A DNA stretch of 64,000 bases from CAZMXP01 sp964570285 (GTDB lineage: Bacteria; Planctomycetota; PLA2): positions 1-64,000 of the forward strand of contig CAZMXP010000004.1 of assembly GCA_964570285.1 (NCBI GenBank), given 5' to 3'. The notes beneath the pieces are model-generated. The model did not search any database. It was not told the DNA's origin and worked only from the letters and a program-made list of their open reading frames with translations. Shown here in pieces: positions 1-8,132 of this stretch (positions are counted from its first letter, which is position 1; the number at the start of each line of letters is the position of its first letter). The position numbers and the translations under genes were made by a program.

Positions 1-103
1 GGGGGGGCGGAGCGGAGCGACGGCCCCCCCGAGCAACCCGGCCGAGCGGGGGGGGCGGAGCGGAGCGACGGCCCCCCCGAGCAACCCGGCCGAGCGGGGG
101 GGG
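1..103 (+). repeat. 48-bp tandem repeat, two units plus a partial third, each with a G7/C7 hairpin
   Basis: Units are 1-48 and 49-96, followed by another G7 run (97-103). Each unit is G7, a 16-nt spacer beginning CGGAGCG, C7, and an 18-nt linker. The G7 and C7 runs can pair. The period is a multiple of three, so the reading frame stays open. A unit of the same architecture and related sequence lies inside another gene at 41167-41214 on the minus strand. Confidence 0.85.
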
Positions 104-181
104 AGCGAGGCGAAGGCCCTCGCCCGCGCGCTCGAGGGCACGCCGCTGGCGGAGCGTGCGGCGGCCCTGGCGAAGACATGA
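1..181 (+). CDS. C-terminal fragment of a paralogue of the downstream thioredoxin-like selenoprotein
   Basis: This is the 3' end of a gene cut by the left edge; the frame is open from base 2 to the TGA at 179-181. The last ~27 residues (ALARALEGTPLAERAAALAK, then T) resemble the C-terminus of the next gene (LGRALKGTSLEDRASGLLAK), so the two are probably tandem paralogues. Just before this tail lie two identical 16-residue units of the form GGRSGATAPPSNPAER, encoded by a 48-bp tandem repeat. The N-terminal domain is outside the window, so whether it also had a thioredoxin fold or Sec is unknown. Because the repeat lies at the very edge, an assembly artefact cannot be excluded. Confidence 0.6.
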   Translation, partial: GGRSGATAPPSNPAERGGRSGATAPPSNPAERGGSEAKALARALEGTPLAERAAALAKT

Positions 182-210
182 CACCACTTTCACGGAGACG
201 ACACACCGAT

Positions 211-1113
211 ATGACCCGAATGCGTTCCTCCCTCGCTCTGCTCGCGATCGCCGCGCTGGCGCTCGCGGGCAAGCCCAAGCTCAAGGACTCCGTCACCTAC
301 GCCACCTCGTGGGAGGGGGCGGTCGCGGAGGCGAAGCTGCTCAACGTCCCGATCGTGGTCCACAGCCACGGCTTCTACTGACCCCCCTGCACCAGCGTGC
401 ACGGGTCCGTGCTGCAGAACGAGAAGTACATCAAGTTCGCCGAGGAGAACACCGTCGAGGTGCTCGCGCTGAGCCGCCTCGACGAGGGGATCGAGAAGAA
501 GGACCGCCGCGCCGAGACCTACAAGGGCAAGAACGACAAGGGCGAGGAGGCGGAGTTCCTCGTCGAGTGGCCCAACCTGACCCCCGAGCTGGTCAAGAGC
601 CTCGCGTCGAGCAAGGCCGGCAGCTACAACAACACCGGCAAGATCCCCTACACCGCCATCGTCAACCCCCACACCGGGGAGGAGATGGACAAGATCCAGG
701 GCGGGTTCGGGATGGGCAAGCTGGTCGAGGTGGTCGAGGCGTGCAAGAAGACGCTCAACGGCCAGTACGGCAAGAGCGTCTCGCGCAAGGACCTCGCGAA
801 GGTGAACAAGCAGGCGGAGAAGATCCGCGACGACCTCGCCGACGGCGACTTCGCCAAGGCGTTCACGGGGATCAAGGCCCTCGACAAGAGCGTCGAGAAG
901 TCCCCCGACGCCGTGAAGGCGCTCGCGAAGGCGCTCTCCGACGAGGCGCTCGAGCTCGCGGGCAAGAAGCTCGACGAGATCGAGGGCATGGTCGAGAGCG
1001 ACCCGAAGGCTGCCGAGAAGGCCCTCGGCCCGCTCGGTCGCGCGCTCAAGGGCACGAGCCTCGAGGATCGCGCCTCGGGACTCCTCGCCAAGCTCAAGGA
1101 GACGGCGGAGTAG
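211..1113 (+). CDS. Secreted thioredoxin-like selenoprotein with a UPPC redox motif (in-frame TGA = Sec)
   Basis: A 300-residue product is read if TGA 379-381 is decoded as selenocysteine. The frame is open on both sides of it. Residues 1-20 form a signal peptide (LALLAIAALALAG core). The thioredoxin-like part follows: a strand VPIVVHSHG, then F-Y-Sec57-P-P-Cys60, aligning Sec with the first Cys of a CxxC motif, and later KIPYTAIVNP with the expected cis-proline. The C-terminal ~150 residues are Lys/Ala-rich helices. A hairpin with a GGUC apical loop sits 24-25 nt after the TGA, as in bacterial SECIS elements. ATG 211 is preferred because it gives a clean signal peptide and GGAG lies 13 nt upstream; ATG 178, overlapping the previous stop, is possible. 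The alternative is a truncated pseudogene, but conservation of the fold across the stop argues against it. A Sec-decoding system must be encoded elsewhere. Confidence 0.82.
387..417 (+). promoter_or_regulatory. Bacterial SECIS-like hairpin downstream of the Sec TGA
   Basis: The lower stem CUGCA (387-391) pairs with UGCAG (413-417). The upper stem GCACG (399-403) pairs with CGUGC (408-412), leaving a 7-nt 5' bulge. The apical loop is GGUC (404-407), with the G-U dinucleotide at 405-406. The E. coli fdhF SECIS loop also carries GGUC. The spacing from the TGA to the loop lies in the known range for SelB-binding elements. The pairing is seen directly; the function is inferred. Confidence 0.75.
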
Positions 1114-1149
1114 CCCGGAATTCGTTTGCGGCGCACGGGGTGCGGCCGA

Positions 1150-1161
1150 TAGACCGTACCC
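1150..1161 (+). promoter_or_regulatory. Putative -10 of a leaderless transcript
   Basis: TAGACC (1150-1155) lies 6 nt before ATG 1162 and there is no Shine-Dalgarno in between. This places the transcription start at or next to the start codon. Confidence 0.45.
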
Positions 1162-3234
1162 ATGCGCCGCGGCCTCGTACTCCTCCTGCTGCTCGCCGTC
1201 CCGGCGGCAGCCGACTCCCTCGACGACCTGCTCGCGAAGGCGGGCTTCCTCCGAGGCGACCTCGGCTGGACGCAGGAGGGGCGCTGGGCGGGCTTCCCCC
1301 GCCAGATCCCGCACAAGCTTCCCCACTTCGACGGGCTCTTCCGCGAGCCGCTCGCGACGGTTCCCTTCGCCCGCGGCATGGGCCGCTCGCTCTCGGACCT
1401 GCTCTCGGCGGAAGGGCGGCTGACGAAGGGTGCGCAGGGCGCGGGCGCCCTGATGCGGCTCGTCTGGGCGCTCGGCATCGACAAGCGCACCGGCACCTTC
1501 CGCAGCTACAGCGCCAACCTCACCGCGGCACCGACGCCGCTCGCGGAGGCGCTGCTCGCGACCTACGCCTACGCGCGCCGCCAGACCCGCTTCGTCACCT
1601 TCAACACGGAGTCGCCCTATCCGACCGTCGAGAAGGACCTGCGCGCGGCGGCGGCGGTCGTGCCCGAGGAGGCGGGGAGGATCCTCGGCGAACTCGTGAT
1701 GAACGTCCTCGACGCGCAGCGCTGGGCCGACCTCGCGTGGCGCAACGTCCCCCTCGAACTCCGCACGCGCATCGCGTCGCGCCTCGATCTCGGCGCCGAG
1801 AGCGTCGATGCGCTCGAGTACGAGCCCGCCGTCGACGACGCCGCGCGGCTCTGGGACGAGGCGTCGCTCTGGTACGCGGCGATGAAGTGCGTGGAGGCCC
1901 TCGACGTCGCGCGAGGCAAACTCGCTCTCCTTCCCCCCGCGCCCCCCTTCGTTCTCGATTGGGAGACGCCCCTCGGCTGGATCCGCGTGCGCGGCGGTGG
2001 CGATGACACGATCGCGGCGGAAAACACCCTCCTCTGCGTCGACCTCGGCGGCAACGACACCTACACCGGCTCTCCCGGCGCGTCCTCCCCGACACGGCCG
2101 CTGGGACTCTGCCTCGACCTCTCCGGCGACGACACCTACAGGGGCGCCGTTTCGATGGGCGCGGGCCTCTGCGGCGTCGGCGTGCTGCTCGACGCCGGCG
2201 GCACCGACCGCTATCTCGGCGGCGAGTACGTGCAGGGGGTGGGCCAGTTCGGCCTCGGCGCGCTGATCGACCTCTCCGGCGACGACGTCTACGAGGCGAC
2301 CTACTCGGCGCAGGGTTGCGGCTTCTTCGGCATCGGTCTCCTTCTCGAAGGGGGAGGCCACGACTCCTACTCCATCCTGGCGGATGGCCAGGGGTTCGGG
2401 GGCGTGGCCGGCGTCGGCGTCCTCGCGGACCGCTACGGGAACGACCGCTACCGCGCGGAGCCCGACGGGCCGAAGTCGGGCCGGCCGAGCTACCACAGCG
2501 AGGGGAGGATCGCCGTCTCGAACGCGCAGGGGTGCGCGATGGGGCGGCGCGGCGACGGCGCCGACGGCCACTCGTGGGCGGGCGGCCTCGGCGCGCTGCT
2601 CGACGCGGAGGGGAACGACTCCTACCTCTCGGGCAACTGGTCGATGGGGACGGGCTACTGGTTCGGGACGGGCCTCCTGTGGGAGGGGGGAGGCAACGAC
2701 GTCTACGACGGCCACGTCTGGTCGCAGGCGACCGGCGCGCACTTCTGCATCGGCGTGCTCGTGGACGAGGCGGGCGCCGACACCCACTTCGGGCGGCAGA
2801 ACAACTCGGTCTGCTTCGCCCACGACTTCACGATCGCGGTGCTGGTCGATGCGGCGGGCGACGACCACTACGAGACGCCGGCGGACGGGCTGGGCTACAG
2901 CATCAACCGCTCCGTCGCGATGCTGCTCGACCTCGCGGGCGACGACACCTACCGCGCGAAGAGCCGCCCCGGCTTCGCGCGCTACGACGAGCGCTTCGCC
3001 GACCGCACCGCGCTGATGAGCTACTGGGTGGAGGCGCGAAGCCTCGGGCTCTTCCTCGACCTCGGCGGCAAGGACTCCTACGCGCCGGAGGACTGCGAGG
3101 GCTCGTCCTGGGGAGACGCTCCCGGCACCCCGAACGCCGCGGTGCGCAACATGGGGGTTGGAGCGGACTTGCCGTCCGGCGTGGTCGAGTTGGGTCCCAC
3201 GCCGGGCGAAGGCAGCCCCCGCGAGAGTCGATGA
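1162..3234 (+). CDS. Secreted GxDxY-repeat protein (probable beta-helix/solenoid)
   Basis: A 690-aa protein with a clear signal peptide (LVLLLLLAVPAAA, cut before DSLDDL). Residues ~20-270 are a helical, non-repetitive domain. From ~275 to the end there are about twelve copies of a hydrophobic-turn unit of the type LCLDLSGDDTYRG, VLLDAGGTDRYLG, ALLDAEGNDSYLS. Many are separated by Gly-rich stretches such as QGVGQFGLG. The regular Asp-Gly-x-Asp-x-Tyr turns suggest a right-handed solenoid that may bind calcium; this is inference from the pattern. Similar GDDTY-repeat secreted proteins occur in Planctomycetota and Acidobacteriota, mostly uncharacterised. It has its own promoter and is followed by two hairpins. 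No catalytic motif is visible. Confidence 0.8.
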   Translation: MRRGLVLLLLLAVPAAADSLDDLLAKAGFLRGDLGWTQEGRWAGFPRQIPHKLPHFDGLFREPLATVPFARGMGRSLSDLLSAEGRLTKGAQGAGALMRLVWALGIDKRTGTFRSYSANLTAAPTPLAEALLATYAYARRQTRFVTFNTESPYPTVEKDLRAAAAVVPEEAGRILGELVMNVLDAQRWADLAWRNVPLELRTRIASRLDLGAESVDALEYEPAVDDAARLWDEASLWYAAMKCVEALDVARGKLALLPPAPPFVLDWETPLGWIRVRGGGDDTIAAENTLLCVDLGGNDTYTGSPGASSPTRPLGLCLDLSGDDTYRGAVSMGAGLCGVGVLLDAGGTDRYLGGEYVQGVGQFGLGALIDLSGDDVYEATYSAQGCGFFGIGLLLEGGGHDSYSILADGQGFGGVAGVGVLADRYGNDRYRAEPDGPKSGRPSYHSEGRIAVSNAQGCAMGRRGDGADGHSWAGGLGALLDAEGNDSYLSGNWSMGTGYWFGTGLLWEGGGNDVYDGHVWSQATGAHFCIGVLVDEAGADTHFGRQNNSVCFAHDFTIAVLVDAAGDDHYETPADGLGYSINRSVAMLLDLAGDDTYRAKSRPGFARYDERFADRTALMSYWVEARSLGLFLDLGGKDSYAPEDCEGSSWGDAPGTPNAAVRNMGVGADLPSGVVELGPTPGEGSPRESR

Positions 3235-3357
3235 CGGCGTGCACCGGAGGCAAGTGCGGCTTAAGGGGTGTGGTGTTGTCCGCCCATCCGAACTTGCCGC
3301 TCCGTACCGTGCGCGTAGTCCTGATCTGCGCTGACCGCCGCCGCGACTCCGAGCTGG

Positions 3358-3381
3358 CTTCGAGGGCCCTGGCCCTCGAAG
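3358..3381 (+). terminator. Perfect hairpin after the repeat-protein gene
   Basis: CTTCGAGGGCC (3358-3368) and GGCCCTCGAAG (3371-3381) are perfect inverted arms separated by 2 nt. They lie ~120 bp after the stop at 3234, within a 190-bp convergent intergenic space that otherwise shows nothing coding. Confidence 0.5.
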
Positions 3382-3392
3382 TCGCCCTTTAG

Positions 3393-3431
3393 GTGAAATC
3401 GGGGGGGCGCAGTTTGCCCCCCCGATTTCAC
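3393..3431. terminator. 16-bp G7/C7 hairpin between convergent genes
   Basis: GTGAAATCGGGGGGGC (3393-3408) and its exact complement (3416-3431) flank a 7-nt loop. The right arm covers the stop codon of the minus-strand glycogen gene (3428-3430). The position suggests a bidirectional terminator. The G7/C7 core recalls the 48-bp repeat hairpins elsewhere in the window. Confidence 0.6.
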
Positions 3432-6400
3432 GCCCACCGGACGAGGCCGAGGTGCGCCGACTCCGCGAATGAGGAGGCCGCGGGCAGCACGCGCACCCCG
3501 TAGCGGAAGGAACCGGCCCCGCGGGGCAGGTAGGCCCCGGCGTAGTGGGCGACGCCCTCCTTCACCTCGCCGTCGCGCTGCAGCGCGATCACGACGGGAT
3601 GCACGAGCGCGCCCTTCTCGCCGCTCCGCCCGATGAAGAGCTCGACGGTGACATCCTCCGCGGTGAGCTGGCCGAGCCGGATGCGCGCCCGCACCTCGAG
3701 CACCTCGCCGAGCGCGATGCTGCCGCGCGAGAGGTCGGTGACCGAGAGGTCCTCGATCTTGACGCTCTCCCATGCGGCGCGCAGGACCGCGTGGCGCGCC
3801 GCCCTCGCCTTCGCGAGGCGGTAGTCGTCGCCCACCATCCCCGCCACCTCGTTGCCGAGGGGGGCGTAGGCGAAGCGCACGTAGTCCGAGACCATGCGGT
3901 GGGTGTTGAACGTGCCCGGGACCGTCGCGATCGAGCGCTTCATCTTGGCGATCCAGCCCGGCGGGAGCCCGTCGAGCCCGCGCTCGAAGAAGAGCGGCAC
4001 GATCTCGGACTCGAGCAGCCCGTAGAGGCTCCGGCTGTCGTACTCCTTCTGCATCTCCGCGTTCTCGTATTCGCGGCCGCCGCCGATCGCCCAGCCGTTG
4101 GTCCCGTCGTAGCCCTCGCACCACCAGCCGTCGAGCACGCTCAGGTGCAGGCCGCCGTTGAGGCAGGCCTTCATGCCGCTCGTGCCGGAGGCCTCCAGCG
4201 GCCGCGTCGGCGTGTTGAGCCAGACGTCGACGCCCTGCACGAGGTGGCGCGCGATGCCGACGCCGTAGTTCTCGACGAAGAAGACCCTGCCCTCGTAGCG
4301 CGGGTCGTTCGTGAGCCCGACGATCTTCTGCACGAGGTCGCTCCCCTCGCGGTCGTCGGGGTGCGCCTTGCCCGCGAAGACGACCCGCACCGGCCGGCTC
4401 CCGTCGTCGAGCAGGGCCTGCAGCCGGTCGGCGTCGCGGAAGAGCAGCGTCGCGCGCTTGTAGGGCGCGAAGCGGCGCGCATAGCCGATCCAGAGCGCGT
4501 TCTCGGTGATGCCCTCGATCCGGCGCTGGAGCGTCGCCGCCCCCTCCCCGCGGCGGAGGCCGGTCCGCTCGACGTCCTCGCGCAGCCACGCGATCATGCG
4601 CCGCTTCTGCGTCTCGTGCGCGCGCCAGATCTCGTCGTCGGCGATCTCCTCCGCGCCCGCCCAGACCTCGCGCGACGGGTGGTTCTCGGCCCAGTCGGAG
4701 GCGAGGTTCGCGCGGAAGACCTCGTCCATCTCCGGGCCGACCCAGGTCGCGAGGTGGACGCCGTTGGTGACGGAGTCGACCGGCGTCTCCGCGGGGTGGA
4801 TCCCCGGCCAGACGCCCGCGAGCATGTCGCGCGACACCTGCCCGTGCAGCACGCTGACGCCGTTGGCGCGGTCGGAGAGCCGGAGCGCGAGCACCGTCAT
4901 GCTGAACTCGTGGTCCTCGCGCGAGGTGCGCCCGAGGTCGAGGAACTCCGCCCAGTCGAGGCCGAGGCGCTGCGCGAGCGGCCCGAAGTAGCGGCGCATC
5001 AGCCCCTCGCTGAACCGGTCGTGGCCGGCCGGCACCGGCGTGTGCGTCGTGAACGCGGTGCTCGCGCGCACGACCGCCTGCGCCTGCGCGAACGTGAGCC
5101 CCTCCTCCTCGACGAGTTCGAGCAGCCGCTCGAGCAGCAGGAAGGCGGAGTGCCCCTCGTTCAGGTGGCAGACCCGCGGCGTCTTGCCGAGCGCGCGCAG
5201 CATCCGCCATCCGCCCATCCCGAGCAGGATTTCCTGCCGCAGCCGAGGCTCGCGGTCGCTCGGGTAGAGGCGGTCGGTCACCCCCTGGTCGGCGGGATCG
5301 CCCTCGGGGATCGCGGTGTCGAGCAGGTAGAGCGTCACGGAGCCGACCGCGACCTTCCACACGCCCGCCTTCAGCTCGCGCTCCGGCAGCGGGATCGAGA
5401 TGCGCAGCGGCTCGTCGTCCTCGCCGAGCACCTCCGCCATCGGCATGTCCCGCGGGTCGTGGCGCCGGAACTCGACGCCCTGGCGCCCGTCGGCCTCGAT
5501 CCGCTGCACGAAGTAGCCGTTGGCGTAGCGCAGGCCGACGGCGCTGAGCGGGAGCCTCAGGTCGCTCGCCGACTTCAGGTGGTCGCCCGCGAGCACGCCG
5601 AGGCCGCCGCTGTAGATCGGCAGGCTCTCGTGGATCGCGAACTCGGCGCAGAAGTACGCCGTGGAGGGCGTCTCCGCCGCGGGCCGCTCCCGGTAGCGGT
5701 CGTACTCCTCGCAGACCGCGTCGTACGCCCGCTGGTAGCCCGGATCGCGAGCCTGCTCCAGCGCGCGCGCCGGGTCGGCCGCGCGCAGCATCCGCACCGG
5801 GTTCTCCCCCGACGCCGCCCACGCCGCGGGATCGAGCTGCTCGAAGAGGGAGCGCGCGCGCGGGTTCCAGCACCACCAGAGGTTCATCGAGAGCTCGCCG
5901 AGGCGGGCGATCCGCTCCGGCAGCGACGTCGAGACGGTGAAGTGGTGGAGGCGCGGGCGGTTGGCGCTCTGGCCGGGAATCAGCAGCATCGAACGCGTGC
6001 TCGTGCGCGTGAGGCCGGGGATGATCGCCGTGGCGCGCCTCGCCGCGGCGCGCTCGAGCGCGATGCCGTGCGCCTCGATCGTCTTGCCGATCAGCGTCTC
6101 CCACGAGAGGCGCTTGAGGATCGGCTCCCCCGAGCGCCGCAGCGCGGCGAGCTCCTCGTCGGAGCGCGCGAGGTAGCGCTTGAGCGCCTGCACGAGCGAC
6201 TCCGCGACCTGCCCGTTGTCCACCTTCTCGCCGGGCAGCACCGTCACGCCCGCCCGCTCCTCCTCCGGCAGCGTCAGCACGAACCGCCCGAAGCCGGTCA
6301 GGTCCGTCGTCACCGTCGGCACGCCGGCCGCGAGACTCTCGACCGGCGTGTAGCCCCACGGCTCGTAGCTCGACGGGAAGATCGTGATGTCGCTCGCCTG

Positions 6401-7675
6401 CAGGACGTCGGCGTACGAGAACGGCAGCACCGGATCGCGCCCGTCGAGGCGGACCGGCGCGAAGAGGATCCGCGCCGCGTCGCCGGGCCTGTTGTCGATC
6501 CCGTGCGTGCGGCAGGCCGTCAGGATCGGGTCGTCCTCCGGATGGGCCAGGTTGTGCGTGCAGACGCCGCACGCCGTCCCGGCGAGCTCGGGCTCCTTGA
6601 GCCGGCGCACCACCTCCGGCCGCGGGCCGGTCTGGGGCGCCGCCACGGCGACGCAGTAGAGCAGCGGCCGCGCGGGGGGCTCGGGATCCTCGCAGAGGCG
6701 CCCGAGCACGTCCATCACGACGTCGAGCCCCTTGTTGCGGAACTCGTACCGGCCCGAGGAGAAGACGAGCCGCGTGCGCACCGGATCCACCGGCGAGCCG
6801 AGGAATCGCTCCGCCGTGCGGAAGAGCGCCGCGCGCACCTCGTCGCGGTGCTTCGCGTCGGGGCGCGGCGTCGTCGTCCACCCGTTCGGCGTCACGAGGT
6901 CGGGCCTGCGCCCGAGCAGGTGCGCCGTCTCCACGGCGGAGTGCTCGCTCACGTCCACGAGCACGGAGGCCTGCTTCGCCGCGGCGACCTCGAGGGTGTG
7001 CTGCGCGTCGAGGTGGCGCTCCCGCGCCGTCTTCGCCGGCTCCACCGTCGCGAGGTCGCGGTGCAGCTTCACGCCGCCGCCCGCGAGCGCCCGCCCGAGC
7101 GCGCTGCCGTGCGGGTTGTAGACGGTCCCGATCTCCGGCGTCGTCTTCGCGAGCCTCAGCAGCCCCGCGGCGGTCTGCCACTGGTGGAAGTGCGCCACCG
7201 CCCGCAGCCCGCGCGAGCGCACGGCGGTGTGGTAGTGCAGCTCGACGAGCATGCCGGTCGCGTAGGCGAAGAGGATCCGCTCGACACTGTCCCAGTCGGC
7301 GTGGATCGAGTCGACGCCGAAGTCGTTCCAGAGGTCGCCGAGCAGCCGGTTCTTGCTCTCGAGCAGCCGCCCGGAGTCGACGAGCGCCACCGCCGGCGAC
7401 CCCTCGATGCGCCACCGCCCGAACCGCACCGGCACGTCCCGCTCCGCCGCGAGCGCGGCGAGCGTCGGCTGCACCGCGTCCTCCACGAAGGTCGCCTGAG
7501 CGGCCCGGTCGGCCCACAGGTCGGGGCCGACGTAGAGCACGTCGTCCCCGTAGCGCGACGCGATCGCCGGCGCGGAGGTCTCGAGCACGGTATGCACGCC
7601 GCCCAGCCGGTTGCAGACCTCCCACGAGATCACGTAGAGAAAACCGGGCCGCTTGCCGTCGGCGAGATCGTTCAC
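3428..7675 (-). CDS. Glycogen synthase (GT3-like)-alpha-glucan phosphorylase (GT35) fusion
   Basis: About 1,415 aa containing two whole enzymes. Residues ~1-555 resemble the eukaryote-type GT3 glycogen synthase: [20 protein letters not shown] at the N-terminus, [20 protein letters not shown], and the nucleotide-sugar end [19 protein letters not shown]. Residues ~570-1415 are an alpha-glucan phosphorylase with the DUF3417 N-terminal region ([17 protein letters not shown]), [28 protein letters not shown], and the PLP-lysine region [15 protein letters not shown]. One chain therefore carries elongating and phosphorolytic activities for glycogen. Such fusions are known in several bacterial phyla. 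GTG 7675 is chosen because AAGGATGAGG lies 5 nt upstream; GTG 7681 is also in frame but has no such site. Cytoplasmic. It is monocistronic and ends in the 3393-3431 hairpin. Confidence 0.88.
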   Translation of the reverse strand: MNDLADGKRPGFLYVISWEVCNRLGGVHTVLETSAPAIASRYGDDVLYVGPDLWADRAAQATFVEDAVQPTLAALAAERDVPVRFGRWRIEGSPAVALVDSGRLLESKNRLLGDLWNDFGVDSIHADWDSVERILFAYATGMLVELHYHTAVRSRGLRAVAHFHQWQTAAGLLRLAKTTPEIGTVYNPHGSALGRALAGGGVKLHRDLATVEPAKTARERHLDAQHTLEVAAAKQASVLVDVSEHSAVETAHLLGRRPDLVTPNGWTTTPRPDAKHRDEVRAALFRTAERFLGSPVDPVRTRLVFSSGRYEFRNKGLDVVMDVLGRLCEDPEPPARPLLYCVAVAAPQTGPRPEVVRRLKEPELAGTACGVCTHNLAHPEDDPILTACRTHGIDNRPGDAARILFAPVRLDGRDPVLPFSYADVLQASDITIFPSSYEPWGYTPVESLAAGVPTVTTDLTGFGRFVLTLPEEERAGVTVLPGEKVDNGQVAESLVQALKRYLARSDEELAALRRSGEPILKRLSWETLIGKTIEAHGIALERAAARRATAIIPGLTRTSTRSMLLIPGQSANRPRLHHFTVSTSLPERIARLGELSMNLWWCWNPRARSLFEQLDPAAWAASGENPVRMLRAADPARALEQARDPGYQRAYDAVCEEYDRYRERPAAETPSTAYFCAEFAIHESLPIYSGGLGVLAGDHLKSASDLRLPLSAVGLRYANGYFVQRIEADGRQGVEFRRHDPRDMPMAEVLGEDDEPLRISIPLPERELKAGVWKVAVGSVTLYLLDTAIPEGDPADQGVTDRLYPSDREPRLRQEILLGMGGWRMLRALGKTPRVCHLNEGHSAFLLLERLLELVEEEGLTFAQAQAVVRASTAFTTHTPVPAGHDRFSEGLMRRYFGPLAQRLGLDWAEFLDLGRTSREDHEFSMTVLALRLSDRANGVSVLHGQVSRDMLAGVWPGIHPAETPVDSVTNGVHLATWVGPEMDEVFRANLASDWAENHPSREVWAGAEEIADDEIWRAHETQKRRMIAWLREDVERTGLRRGEGAATLQRRIEGITENALWIGYARRFAPYKRATLLFRDADRLQALLDDGSRPVRVVFAGKAHPDDREGSDLVQKIVGLTNDPRYEGRVFFVENYGVGIARHLVQGVDVWLNTPTRPLEASGTSGMKACLNGGLHLSVLDGWWCEGYDGTNGWAIGGGREYENAEMQKEYDSRSLYGLLESEIVPLFFERGLDGLPPGWIAKMKRSIATVPGTFNTHRMVSDYVRFAYAPLGNEVAGMVGDDYRLAKARAARHAVLRAAWESVKIEDLSVTDLSRGSIALGEVLEVRARIRLGQLTAEDVTVELFIGRSGEKGALVHPVVIALQRDGEVKEGVAHYAGAYLPRGAGSFRYGVRVLPAASSFAESAHLGLVRWA

Positions 7676-7702
7676 GTGCACCTCATCCTTATCGACCAGA
7701 TC

Positions 7703-8118
7703 CTAGTGAAGGTACGACCCTCCGCAAACATCGAGCACCACGCCGGTGACGTAGCGCGCGAGGTCCGAGCAGAGAGCTTGGGAAGAAATCCCGGCGTCGG
7801 CCCGAGACCGAGCGAGGACAAGCCTGGCAAGGAGCGCCTCCGACCCGTATCAACGGAGAGATACGGCGAGGAGGCGCGACGCGGACAGGCGCAGCCGCAG
7901 CCGGTCGAAGCCAGCTGGGATTTCTTCACAGGCTCAGCGGAAGAGCGCCGGTCCGGCGACGTCGTCCAGCTCCCCGACGCGGGACAGGGGGATGGGTTCG
8001 GGAAGGGGGCGTCCCCGCAGCGCCTCCTCGGTCATGTCGGTGTGCACCCAGCCCGGCGCGACGGCGTTGACGCGGATGCCGCGCGGCCCCAGTTCGGTCG
8101 CGAGCGACTTCCTAGCTG
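7703..8118 (-). pseudogene. Broken short-chain dehydrogenase/reductase (FabG-like) remnant
   Basis: Two in-line fragments of an SDR C-terminal half survive. Fragment one (about 8115 to 7936) reads [40 protein letters not shown] and DDVAGPALF. Fragment two (about 7773 to 7703) reads [20 protein letters not shown] ending YLH-stop, the usual SDR C-terminus. A 162-bp palindromic element separates them and puts a stop after ALFR. Joining the flanks across the element restores [14 protein letters not shown]. The N-terminal half with the Rossmann GxxxGxG and the catalytic YxxxK is gone, replaced at ~8118 by the promoter of the divergent DUF255 gene. Confidence 0.82.
7774..7935. mobile_element. 162-bp MITE-like palindromic element inserted in the SDR gene
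   Basis: The ends are imperfect terminal inverted repeats, GAGCTTGGGAAGAAATCCC on the left and the complement of GAGCCTGTGAAGAAATCCC on the right. Between them, nested complementary blocks continue inward: GACCG/CGGTC, GCCTG/CAGGC, GCGCCTCC/GGAGGCGC and CCGTATC/GATACGG around an 8-nt loop. The whole element can fold into one long interrupted hairpin. It has no coding capacity. Removing it heals the SDR reading frame, which marks it as an insertion. No target-site duplication longer than 2-3 nt is evident. Confidence 0.75.
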
Positions 8119-8119
8119 G

Positions 8120-8132
8120 TACGATCCGATTC
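8120..8132 (+). promoter_or_regulatory. Putative -10 of a leaderless transcript
   Basis: TACGAT (8120-8125) lies 7 nt before ATG 8133, with no Shine-Dalgarno between. Confidence 0.4.

Noticed and set aside
1..103. CRISPR array
   Set aside because: The 48-bp units are tandem with no unique spacers and lie in a coding frame.
379..381. TGA as a simple nonsense mutation making two genes
   Set aside because: The protein fold continues across it, the codon sits at the redox-active position and a SECIS-like hairpin follows, so recoding is more likely.
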